The position numbers and the translations under genes are program-made. 21,753 nucleotides of DNA from CAYRRR01 sp964426755 (GTDB taxonomy: Bacteria > Patescibacteriota > Saccharimonadia > Saccharimonadales > JAGQNJ01), in assembly GCA_964426755.1 (NCBI GenBank), contig CAYRRR010000010.1:1-21753 (forward strand), in the 5' to 3' direction. Below, one piece after another: positions 13,701 through 20,672 of the stretch (within the stretch, counting starts at the first letter, position 1; the number at the start of each line of letters is the position of its first letter). The notes under the pieces were generated by a model. It was given only the letters and a program-made list of their open reading frames with translations. It ran no database searches and was not told where the DNA came from.

Positions 13701-14577
13701 TATTTCCCTTTGGTAGTCGCTGTTCATAAGGACAAATGTGCGTTCCGCGGCCTGCTACCCTAATTTTTTCAATAATGTGACCGCACCTATAACATGGTTG
13801 ATCTTGGCGACGAAATACTAAGGCAAAACTCAAATAGCTACCCTTTTTGCCCTCTGCATCAACATAGTTTTTATCGCTTGAACCGCCCCTATCGATACTT
13901 AATTGTAGTACGTTTCGTAATTCTTTTAAAAGTACCTTTAACTTATTGTCGCTTACAAATTTTACACGAGTAGCGGGGTGGATTTTGGTCGCAAACAGGG
14001 ATTCATCAGCATAGATATTACCCACGCCAGCAATAACCGTCTGGTCAAGCAAGGCAGCTTTAATTGAAGTGTTTGCCCTACGCCTAATGCGAGCAATAAA
14101 TTCTTGAGCTGTAAAATCTTTACTAAGAGGCTCTGGACCTACTTTTTTAAAGAAATCAATGTTTGGCACTTCTGCAGTTGGCAAGAGTCGCATCCAGCCG
14201 AACTTTCGTGAATCGTTAAAATAAAGATACGACCCATCTTTAAAGGCTAGTGTAACGCGCGTTGATTTGTCAGGAAGATCACCTACCAATGAATCGCTAG
14301 GATGCCCAGCGCCAAAGCTTTCTTCACCTCGGAACACCAACTGTCCCGTCATCTTTAAATGCACGATTAAGCTGTATTTTGTGTTCAATTCAATTAAAAG
14401 CACCTTAGCTCGCCGCTTTACATCTACAATTGTCGCTCCAATTAAAAATTCATCTACATCTGCCGGCGCATTAGGAAAGCTCTTGTCCCAATCAAATTCA
14501 ACCCGTTTTATTGTTTTACCTGGCAACAAGCGTTGCAGCCCAATCTTAATTGTCTCTACCTCTGGTAATTCTGGCAT
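13693..14577 (-). CDS. mutM: Formamidopyrimidine-DNA glycosylase with altered zinc finger
   Basis: MutM/Fpg removes oxidised purines such as 8-oxoguanine and cuts the abasic site. The N terminus MPELPEVETI supplies the catalytic Pro2 and Glu3. Lys58 lies in VKRRAKVLL, and the strand HLKMTGQLVF and the helix-two-turn-helix (SIKAALLDQTVIAGVGNIYADESLF) are typical. The C-terminal zinc finger normally has four Cys. Here it reads C262-x2-C265 and then C282-P-Y-E285, so the fourth ligand is Glu, with His280 nearby as a possible substitute. Length (294) is normal. The ATG has TACAAT 6 nt upstream (leaderless). It is followed by holA with an 8-nt overlap. Confidence 0.96.
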   Translation of the reverse strand: MPELPEVETIKIGLQRLLPGKTIKRVEFDWDKSFPNAPADVDEFLIGATIVDVKRRAKVLLIELNTKYSLIVHLKMTGQLVFRGEESFGAGHPSDSLVGDLPDKSTRVTLAFKDGSYLYFNDSRKFGWMRLLPTAEVPNIDFFKKVGPEPLSKDFTAQEFIARIRRRANTSIKAALLDQTVIAGVGNIYADESLFATKIHPATRVKFVSDNKLKVLLKELRNVLQLSIDRGGSSDKNYVDAEGKKGSYLSFALVFRRQDQPCYRCGHIIEKIRVAGRGTHICPYEQRLPKGNND

Positions 14578-14583
14578 AGTTAT

Positions 14584-14589
14584 ATTGTA
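14584..14589 (-). promoter_or_regulatory. -10 box of mutM, leaderless
   Basis: TACAAT on the minus strand, 6 nt before the mutM ATG. The gap to the divergent gene at 14658 is 80 nt and contains both promoters. Confidence 0.6.
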
Positions 14590-14644
14590 ACAATGCCACC
14601 ACTTAAAAGTTTGAGCAAATAATTATTACTACGTTTTACTGGTT

Positions 14645-14650
14645 TATACT
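14645..14650 (+). promoter_or_regulatory. -10 box of the 14658 gene, leaderless
   Basis: TATACT, 7 nt before ATG 14658-14660. The -35 is weak. Confidence 0.5.
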
Positions 14651-14657
14651 AAAGGTA

Positions 14658-14906
14658 ATGAGTAATTCACTAGGCGACATTCTAAAAAAGCGCGGTCAAG
14701 CCAGCAGCGAACCAGAAGAATTTATTATCATCCGAAAATTTGTACAAGATAAATACTCCGTAACCCCAAAACTATCTATCAGTAAATCCGGACTTAGTAT
14801 TGGCGTCCCCAACGCCGCAATAGCCGGCAATTTACGTTTTGATATTTATGACATTCAACAATTAACCGGCAGCTCGGTGCGGCTCATCATCCGCATCAGC
14901 CGGTGA
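14658..14906 (+). CDS. Small protein, possibly DUF721/DciA-like
   Basis: An 82-residue protein starting MSNSLGDILKKRGQ. The second half (LSISKSGLSIGVPNAAIAGN, then LRFDIYDIQQLTG) resembles the DUF721 fold of DciA, which loads the replicative helicase in many bacteria: a strand-rich segment with 'G-L-x-I-x-V' followed by a leucine/ILV helix. This is a pattern impression only, and it lacks the usual N-terminal region. The gene ends with TGA and overlaps the convergent gene by 45 bp. Divergent from mutM, with its own -10 box 7 nt upstream. Confidence 0.6.
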   Translation: MSNSLGDILKKRGQASSEPEEFIIIRKFVQDKYSVTPKLSISKSGLSIGVPNAAIAGNLRFDIYDIQQLTGSSVRLIIRISR

Positions 14907-15074
14907 TTCTATAAGCTCAGGGAATACGTGCTCTTCTTCAGCGATAGACATGCCAATCACCACCATTCCAAAGATTTTTTCAGGCCCTCTTACTTCAATA
15001 GCATGTAAATCTCTACCGTTTGGATTATGGACGTCTATTGATGAAATATTGTGTGTTTGATTTTCGGCCGACAT
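14862..15074 (-). CDS. Small hypothetical protein
   Basis: A 70-residue protein that I do not recognise, starting MSAENQTHNISSIDV. It has one hydrophobic strand-like segment (KIFGMVVIGMSIA, about residues 33-45) and an acidic C terminus (ELIESPADADDEPH). There is no signal peptide. The start is supported by CACAAT 6 nt upstream. The 3' end overlaps the plus-strand gene ending at 14906 by 45 bp. The promoter pattern favours a real gene, but coding evidence is modest. Confidence 0.55.
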   Translation of the reverse strand: MSAENQTHNISSIDVHNPNGRDLHAIEVRGPEKIFGMVVIGMSIAEEEHVFPELIESPADADDEPHRAAG

Positions 15075-15080
15075 ACTTAT

Positions 15081-15086
15081 ATTGTG
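15081..15086 (-). promoter_or_regulatory. -10 box of the 15074 gene, leaderless
   Basis: CACAAT on the minus strand, 6 nt before the ATG. The stretch AATATAAGTATG across -10 and start is the same as at the 3111 gene. A TTGAAG lies 16 nt upstream. Confidence 0.5.
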
Positions 15087-15099
15087 TCACATGTGTTTC

Positions 15100-15666
15100 T
15101 TACTTCAAGATTATTTTTAAATCTTTTTTAAACGACGTGAAATCTTTGTAGTGCACCGCTTGCATACCCGCCTCATTCGCTGCATCGCAATAACGCTTTA
15201 GGTCATCAACCATAACACATTCTTCTGGCTTGCACCCTAAACGATGAGCCGCTAAAGCAAAAATTGCCCGATCCGGCTTAACCAGGTTAACTTCTGATGA
15301 AATCACAGCATCATCAAACAGCGCCAGTTGGTCACTAGTAAATAGCTCGTCCAGCCAATTCTCTGCCGCGTTTGATAATAATCCGATTTTATATGATGTT
15401 TTTAGCTCTTGAATGTATCTTAATAGTTCTAGATTAGGAGGAGTATTGTCTAAAAAATCTTGTGCTTCTGTAAAAGAAATTTTTGCTAATTTTGCAATTT
15501 CTTTAACGAAACCTTGATACGATAAATAGCCAATATTTGTCTTGCGATCCAGCTCTCTGACTCTCGCTATTAAGTCAGGATTGCCCTTCAGATAGGTATC
15601 ACTAAAAGCTTCTAGCGTTCCCTGCACCAAAACTCCAAAACAATCAAAAATAATCGCCTTGATCAT
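15100..15666 (-). CDS. HAD-superfamily hydrolase (HAD-IA type)
   Basis: HAD hydrolases are mostly phosphatases acting through an aspartyl-phosphate. The 188-residue protein has motif I IIFDCFGVL with nucleophile D8 (the Asp at +2 of typical phosphatases is Phe here), motif II LLSNAAENW (S98, N99), motif III Lys130 in VKPDRAIF, and motif IV VMVDDLKRYCDAA (D154, D155). A helical cap lies between motifs I and II. This matches the HAD-IA/YihX-like group. Loss of Asp+2 could lower phosphatase activity or indicate a dehalogenase-like or other role; substrate unknown. TACAAT is 6 nt before the ATG. Confidence 0.88.
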   Translation of the reverse strand: MIKAIIFDCFGVLVQGTLEAFSDTYLKGNPDLIARVRELDRKTNIGYLSYQGFVKEIAKLAKISFTEAQDFLDNTPPNLELLRYIQELKTSYKIGLLSNAAENWLDELFTSDQLALFDDAVISSEVNLVKPDRAIFALAAHRLGCKPEECVMVDDLKRYCDAANEAGMQAVHYKDFTSFKKDLKIILK

Positions 15667-15672
15667 GTACCT

Positions 15673-15678
15673 ATTGTA
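15673..15678 (-). promoter_or_regulatory. -10 box of the HAD gene, leaderless
   Basis: TACAAT on the minus strand, 6 nt before the ATG at 15664-15666. Confidence 0.55.
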
Positions 15679-15698
15679 GTGGCAGACTGTTCCTTAGG

Positions 15699-16268
15699 CT
15701 AGAGTCTAACTTCTTTAGTTAACTCACGATAATTGGGAATCTGAGCCTGAAACAACCGTCGCACATTTGAACCTCGGCCAGCAAATGTACCACCACTTTT
15801 GCTGCATGAGGTGTTCCAGAGTGATTGCTTTGTTTCGGTGCCATCAATAATATCGTAACGGTAACGCTGTCCTAGCGGGCATACGCCAAGTGGGTCTATA
15901 CCGCGGGGTGCGGCACGTGACAACGTATAACCTTCGTTTTGTAGGGCTGCTAAGAAAGAATTATATGCGTCGCGATCATTAAGGTATGATTCTTGACGCA
16001 AAACTGAACCTTGATAACCATCAAATATCTGAATAGACCGATAGTCTTTACCGACAAAAATTTGAATTACCCGATGGTCTTCGCGAGCATTAATTTTGCC
16101 GTCCATCGTTAGGCGCACTTCTGCAGACGTGTCGGTATAATCTACTAAGCGTGACACATCACTTGGCGCGCTCTCTTCACGCGGATTGTTACCTAAACTG
16201 GCAATCAACCAAATAAACCCGATAATTACGAGCAAAATAGCTATTCCAATCAGTATAAACCGCCTCAT
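15699..16268 (-). CDS. Membrane-anchored extracytoplasmic protein, unknown
   Basis: A 189-residue protein that I do not recognise. MRRF plus a long hydrophobic run (about residues 5-25) forms a single N-terminal anchor with no cleavage or lipobox cysteine. The rest is soluble and probably outside the cell. It has only two Cys, C130 and C155 (in VCPLGQRYRY and WNTSCSK), plausibly a disulfide, and several alternating strands (VRLTMDGKINA, RVIQIFVG). The gene has its own promoter just after polA. Confidence 0.8.
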   Translation of the reverse strand: MRRFILIGIAILLVIIGFIWLIASLGNNPREESAPSDVSRLVDYTDTSAEVRLTMDGKINAREDHRVIQIFVGKDYRSIQIFDGYQGSVLRQESYLNDRDAYNSFLAALQNEGYTLSRAAPRGIDPLGVCPLGQRYRYDIIDGTETKQSLWNTSCSKSGGTFAGRGSNVRRLFQAQIPNYRELTKEVRL

Positions 16269-16277
16269 AGTCTGCTA

Positions 16278-16306
16278 ATTATAGCACAATAGGCATATAT
16301 TTGCAA
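16278..16306 (-). promoter_or_regulatory. Promoter of the membrane-anchored protein gene
   Basis: Minus strand: TTGCAA (16301-16306), 17-nt spacer, TATAAT (16278-16283), then 9 nt to the ATG. Predicted 5' UTR is 2-3 nt. Confidence 0.75.
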
Positions 16307-16323
16307 CTTACTGCCGAATACGC

Positions 16324-18951
16324 TTATAGGTCACCCCAGGTTTTACCGATAGCGGTATCGACGGTTAGCTTGACGGGTAATTTATAGATGTTTTCCATGG
16401 TGTCTTTTAGAAGTTTGGCAACTGCTTTTGCTTTGCCCTCGGGGCATTCCACTAAAATTGAGTCATGAATTTGCAACAATTGCCTGCAATCATCTTCTAG
16501 CTTTTTATCCACTGCAACCATCGCCATTTTCATAAGATCTGCCTCGGTACCTTGAATTGGCATATTCATAGCCGCACGCTCAGCCGCAGCACGTACCATA
16601 AAATTACTTGATTTAATGTCAGGCATGGGACGACGCCGGCCAAACAGTGTTTCTACATATCCCTTTTCTCGTGCTTGTTCTTTTAGGCCATCAAGATATT
16701 TCAACAGCGGTTTTCTGATTTCAAAGTATTTATCAATAAATGTTACGGCTTGTTCTCGTGTCATGCCGGTTGCGACGCTCAAGCCATGTGGACTCATGCC
16801 ATATAAAATGCCAAAGTTGATAACTTTTGCATCGCGGCGCATGTTTTTAGTCACATCTTCTGGCTCGCGTCCATATACCTGAGCCGCGGTAACCGTGTGA
16901 ATATCGGTATCTTTGTTAAACATCTCTATCATATCTTTGTCATCTGCTAGAAAGGCCGCTAACCGGAGCTCAAACTGCGAGTAGTCAGCACTCACAAGTA
17001 CATTACCTTCATCCGCAATAAAGGCCTCACGAATGCGTTTTCCAAGATCAGTACGAACAGGAATATTTTGCAGGTTTGGATCGTTTGAGCTTAGGCGCCC
17101 CGTTTGTGCAACGGTTAATGCAAACGTAGTATGTAAGCGACTGTTTTTATCAACCATCTTTGGCAAGGTGTCAATATAAGTATTCTTTAGCTTAGTAACT
17201 TCTCGGTAATGTGTAATTAAATCTACGATAGGATGTTGCCCGCGTAATTTATCAAGTTCGGATGCGGCTGTTGAGTAACCAGTTTTGCCCTTTTTAATAC
17301 CCTGTGTTGGTAAAGCTAGCTTTTCAAATAAAACTTCGGCCAATTGCCCCGGGCTACTAATATTAAATTCTTGATCAGCGTAACCATAAATTTGTTGTTC
17401 AAGATCTGATATTTGATCTTCTATTTCTACTGAAAACGTTTGTAAGTATTTAGTATCAAGTTTAATGCCGGTATATTCCATTCTGGCCAAAACTGGAATG
17501 ACGGGCCATTCAATTTTGTGTGCCAATGAATGGACTTTTGGTAACTTAGTTAGCTCTTTGACTTGTTGTTCGTACAGAAGCCAGATTCCTTTTGCAAGCT
17601 CGCCGCTACGCTCCACAACCTCTTCAGTGCTAAGATTATCAAGCTCTACATCATAACCTAGATCGGCCCGCAGAAGTTCACTTAAGCTTTGCTCTCTCCG
17701 TAAACTGTTGAGTAAAAATGCACCAATAAGCACATCATGCTCAACCGCAGTTATACTGACCTCATATGTGTAAGCCGCTTTGATTGAAGACTTAATATCA
17801 TACCCAATAACGGGTGGTAATGTCTTTAGTACTTTTGCGACCTCTGAGTCATCAAGCTTATCAAGTATCAGCGTGTACACATCTTCTTTGCTCTGACTAA
17901 GCGCAATGATCTGTGGATCTTGGCCATGCTTACCGGCGCAACGGCTGTGCATCACAATTTGTTTTGCTTTTGAGAAATCTAGTTCTCTCAGTTTGGCATT
18001 AGTATCAATAATATTATTCTCTGAGCTTGCAAGACTTCGCGTTTCTTTTGGAGCAATTGACCCATTCCAGATTTCTGTGCTGGTACGCAATAAAGTCCGA
18101 AACTCAAGTTTTTCAAGAATTTCACGCACCTTTTCAGGGCTACACTTACTACCATCAACCTCATCAAGATCTAGCTTTAAGGGCGCATCAGTCCAGATTG
18201 CAGCTAATTTTTTGCTTAAATACGCTAATTCTTTGCCCTCGATCAGCTTTTTTTTAGTACTGTCCTTTATGAGTTCGATGTTTTCATAAATACCATCCAG
18301 TGTTTTGTGCTCTTTTAATAATTCAATAGCTCCCTTTTCACCAATACCCGGAACGCCCGGAATATTATCAGAGCTGTCACCCTTTAAGGCCTTTAAATCT
18401 AAAAACTGACCGGGCAACAACCCATACTTTTCAATGAAGCTTTCGGGGTGATATAGCTCAATGTTGCTGAGCCCTTTTTTTAGTGCGTAAACACTCACAT
18501 GCAAATCTATGAGCTGAAGCATGTCAAGATCGCTCGTCACCAACATAGTCTCGATATCTTGGGCAGTAGCCTGCAGGGCCAGCGTACCCATAATATCGTC
18601 GGCTTCATAATCGTCTAGCTCATACAGTGGCCAGCCAAACGCATCTAATAGCTCGTGTAAGATAGGAATTTGCTCATAAAAATCCGGTGGTGGTGGTTTG
18701 CGTCCGGCTTTATATTCAGGATACATCTCAAGACGCTTGCGGATATTGGTTTTTGGCTTGTCCCAAGCAACACAAACATAATCAGGTTTTAGTTTTTTTA
18801 TAACTTCTAACGCCATGGTTGCAAAGCCATAAACACCACCAGTTGGCGTTCCATCTTTAGTGCTGAGATTTGGCATTGCAAAATAACCACGATAAAAAAC
18901 GCTTTTGCCATCTATTATCGCTAACCGCTTTCTTTGCTTTGCCTCCGCCAT
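16324..18951 (-). CDS. polA: DNA polymerase I, proofreading domain degenerate
   Basis: PolA fills gaps in repair and removes Okazaki primers. From ATG 18949-18951 the protein has 875 residues. The 5' nuclease (1 to about 290) shows IDGKSVFYRGYFA, YKAGRKPPP, DYEADDIMG, VTSDLDMLQL and GDSSDNIPGVPGIGEKGA. The middle domain (about 310-490) lacks the D-x-E of motif Exo I, so 3'-5' proofreading is probably absent, as in Taq. The polymerase has motif A ADYSQFELR (near 655), motif B RRDAKVINFGILYGM and motif C QIHDSILVE (near 829), where Ser replaces the usual Glu after the catalytic Asp. A GTG six bases upstream is also in frame, but the -10 box TATACT lies exactly 6 nt before the ATG, favouring a leaderless mRNA from the ATG. 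Confidence 0.96.
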   Translation of the reverse strand: MAEAKQRKRLAIIDGKSVFYRGYFAMPNLSTKDGTPTGGVYGFATMALEVIKKLKPDYVCVAWDKPKTNIRKRLEMYPEYKAGRKPPPPDFYEQIPILHELLDAFGWPLYELDDYEADDIMGTLALQATAQDIETMLVTSDLDMLQLIDLHVSVYALKKGLSNIELYHPESFIEKYGLLPGQFLDLKALKGDSSDNIPGVPGIGEKGAIELLKEHKTLDGIYENIELIKDSTKKKLIEGKELAYLSKKLAAIWTDAPLKLDLDEVDGSKCSPEKVREILEKLEFRTLLRTSTEIWNGSIAPKETRSLASSENNIIDTNAKLRELDFSKAKQIVMHSRCAGKHGQDPQIIALSQSKEDVYTLILDKLDDSEVAKVLKTLPPVIGYDIKSSIKAAYTYEVSITAVEHDVLIGAFLLNSLRREQSLSELLRADLGYDVELDNLSTEEVVERSGELAKGIWLLYEQQVKELTKLPKVHSLAHKIEWPVIPVLARMEYTGIKLDTKYLQTFSVEIEDQISDLEQQIYGYADQEFNISSPGQLAEVLFEKLALPTQGIKKGKTGYSTAASELDKLRGQHPIVDLITHYREVTKLKNTYIDTLPKMVDKNSRLHTTFALTVAQTGRLSSNDPNLQNIPVRTDLGKRIREAFIADEGNVLVSADYSQFELRLAAFLADDKDMIEMFNKDTDIHTVTAAQVYGREPEDVTKNMRRDAKVINFGILYGMSPHGLSVATGMTREQAVTFIDKYFEIRKPLLKYLDGLKEQAREKGYVETLFGRRRPMPDIKSSNFMVRAAAERAAMNMPIQGTEADLMKMAMVAVDKKLEDDCRQLLQIHDSILVECPEGKAKAVAKLLKDTMENIYKLPVKLTVDTAIGKTWGDL

Positions 18952-18957
18952 ATTCAC

Positions 18958-18963
18958 AGTATA
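18958..18963 (-). promoter_or_regulatory. -10 box of polA, leaderless
   Basis: TATACT on the minus strand, 6 nt before ATG 18949-18951. The alternative GTG (18955-18957) directly abuts the -10 and would not be in the mRNA. The rest of 18964-19071 shows no gene and no clear terminator. Confidence 0.6.
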
Positions 18964-19071
18964 CCTTCACTATTATCCATCGATGAAATTGTTATGAAAT
19001 CTATAGTAAAACTAGAATGACACCCCGCACCGTTTTATACAAGCGTAATCATTATGTTTTGATCCTAAAAA

Positions 19072-20073
19072 CTATTCTTCAAAAAACCTATTCTTAACCT
19101 CTCTGGTTTTTTGCCGAATTCTTTTGGGAGCTCGCTTGACTGCAGGAACAGCAGCCTTGGCAGCCGGCCGTATTTTGCTAACTCCTGATTTTGCCTTTTT
19201 AGAAGCTTTGACGGTTGCTCGTGCCGTCCCTTGGGTTGTGTTTTTAAGAACCTGTCGCAATACTTGACGCTTGCGCGGCTTAACTTTGGCCTCAAACACA
19301 ATTAGTGGGTTACGTTCTATTTTTCGGGCTGTCCAGGCGTACATATCAATTGCAGTCTGAATCGGTACCTGCTGGCGTTCCGGAATGTATGACAAGCCCA
19401 GGCTAGCTTCACGCTGCCAGCTGCGATAACGATCAATTTGAGCTTGCACAAACCGCTTGAACTTCTTGGGATTGGCTTTAGCAGTCTCATGACTAAGGTC
19501 TTTCAATCCATATTCCTTCAGCTCTGATTGTGGAAAATAACATCGGCCAAGCTCGCCATCCTCTTTGATGTCACGGATAAAGTTAATCCACTGCATGGCA
19601 CGGCCCTGTAGCTTAGCGGCCTCATAAGCTTCTTCAGGTAACTTCAATACTTTTGCCATCATAAGCCCTACCACCTCCGCAGATCCATAGACATACTTCA
19701 GTGAATCATCCAGTGTTTTATACGTTTTTGTATCAATATCTGACTTCATGGAATCAAAAAATGATTTTACCCATTCCGGCTCAAACTTGTATTTATGCTG
19801 CAAGCGAACTATGTGCTTCACTACTCGCGAATCAATGTCATCCCATTGATGCGCCGTGGCATCAAAGGCATGATCATCAACTGCTTGTTGATAGTTTTTC
19901 TCAAGCTGAAGTAGCTTTTTTGGCTCGAGCGGCTTTTTATCAACATAGTTGTCAGCAACTCGCACAAAGCTATATAAGCGGTATACATCATCTCTGATTC
20001 GTTTTGGGAAAAAGCGACTACTAAAGTAATACGTTGTACTACCCTTCTTAAAGATTTTTTGCTCTTGCTCCAT
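19072..20073 (-). CDS. Phytoene/squalene synthase family protein with basic tail
   Basis: Family members join two prenyl diphosphates head-to-head (geranylgeranyl-PP to phytoene, or farnesyl-PP to squalene). The 333-residue protein has both Asp-rich motifs: VRVADNYVD (D41, D45) and NFIRDIKEDGELGRCYFP (N164, R167, D168, D172). YVYGSAEVVGLMM near 128-139 is also typical. CrtB is the best guess; squalene synthase or hydroxysqualene synthase cannot be excluded. Residues from about 263 to 333 form a Lys/Arg/Ala/Pro-rich tail like histone H1, unusual for the family. No desaturase, cyclase or isoprenoid gene is next to it. TATAAT is 6 nt before the ATG. Confidence 0.88.
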   Translation of the reverse strand: MEQEQKIFKKGSTTYYFSSRFFPKRIRDDVYRLYSFVRVADNYVDKKPLEPKKLLQLEKNYQQAVDDHAFDATAHQWDDIDSRVVKHIVRLQHKYKFEPEWVKSFFDSMKSDIDTKTYKTLDDSLKYVYGSAEVVGLMMAKVLKLPEEAYEAAKLQGRAMQWINFIRDIKEDGELGRCYFPQSELKEYGLKDLSHETAKANPKKFKRFVQAQIDRYRSWQREASLGLSYIPERQQVPIQTAIDMYAWTARKIERNPLIVFEAKVKPRKRQVLRQVLKNTTQGTARATVKASKKAKSGVSKIRPAAKAAVPAVKRAPKRIRQKTREVKNRFFEE

Positions 20074-20079
20074 GCCGTA

Positions 20080-20085
20080 ATTATA
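20080..20085 (-). promoter_or_regulatory. -10 box of the phytoene synthase-like gene
   Basis: TATAAT on the minus strand, 6 nt before the ATG at 20071-20073. It is divergent from the promoter at 20120; the two overlap in their -35 regions. Confidence 0.65.
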
Positions 20086-20119
20086 CCAGTTTGCGTTTTC
20101 CGCCAGAAAACTCCTCTGC

Positions 20120-20125
20120 TACAAT
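20120..20125 (+). promoter_or_regulatory. -10 box of the P-loop gene
   Basis: TACAAT, 7 nt before ATG 20133-20135. It decides the start: an upstream in-frame ATG at 20091 lies before the -10. Confidence 0.55.
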
Positions 20126-20132
20126 ATGTCAC

Positions 20133-20672
20133 ATGAGCCTCAACTCAGTTGTCTTTACCGATGGTACGCAATTTTTTGAAGATTTATCAAAACAATACAT
20201 CCAGCATAATAAAGGTTTGTTTATTCTCACTCCTTCTGGTGCAGGTAAAACATACTTTTGCGAACGCCAACAAGAGCCTCACTGGATTGATGGCGATCAA
20301 TTATGGTACGACTCTGAAGCGCAACCACCTGCCGAATATGAATGGTGGAATAAAGGACCTCACATCATAAATCGCGTAGAACAAAGGTGTGATATTATTA
20401 CGGCTCAAGCTGTCGATCAAGGGTTTTGGGTGCTTGGCTCCGTTAACTATTGGCTTAAACCTGATGCGATAGTAATCCCAGAAGTAGATGTTTTAATGAA
20501 ACAAATCAAACAAAGACAAGCATCGAACTATGACGGTGGCTTAACGGAAGAACACTTTGAACAGTTAATTGTACATATTGGGATTATCAGAAACTGGAAA
20601 ATACAATACGAAGTTCCAGAGTTTAAATCAATCCATGAAGCTGTTAATTCTCTTGCTCAGCTGGAGGAATAA
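20133..20672 (+). CDS. Small P-loop NTPase, unknown
   Basis: A 179-residue protein with Walker A TPSGAGKT (residues 33-40) after a short N-terminal helix, so probably a P-loop kinase-like or AAA-type fold. WIDGDQLW shortly after resembles the substrate-side DGD motif of small-molecule kinases. A candidate Walker B is not obvious; PDAIVIPEVDVL near 110-121 is the best strand. It could be a nucleoside, sugar or adenylate-type kinase; I do not recognise a family. The start MSLNSVVF is chosen because TACAAT lies 7 nt upstream. The 3' end overlaps the convergent phosphatase gene by 29 bp. Confidence 0.75.
   Translation: MSLNSVVFTDGTQFFEDLSKQYIQHNKGLFILTPSGAGKTYFCERQQEPHWIDGDQLWYDSEAQPPAEYEWWNKGPHIINRVEQRCDIITAQAVDQGFWVLGSVNYWLKPDAIVIPEVDVLMKQIKQRQASNYDGGLTEEHFEQLIVHIGIIRNWKIQYEVPEFKSIHEAVNSLAQLEE

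Noticed and set aside
13701..13727. Upstream ATG of holA at 13727
   Set aside because: It adds nine non-family residues and overlaps mutM by 35 bp, while ATG 13700 has a good SD and the expected MIKFFAGDN start.
18952..18957. GTG start for polA
   Set aside because: It abuts the -10 box, so it would lie upstream of the predicted transcription start; the ATG fits the 6-nt leaderless spacing.
20091..20132. Upstream ATG of the P-loop gene at 20091
   Set aside because: It lies before the -10 box TACAAT and overlaps the divergent promoter region.
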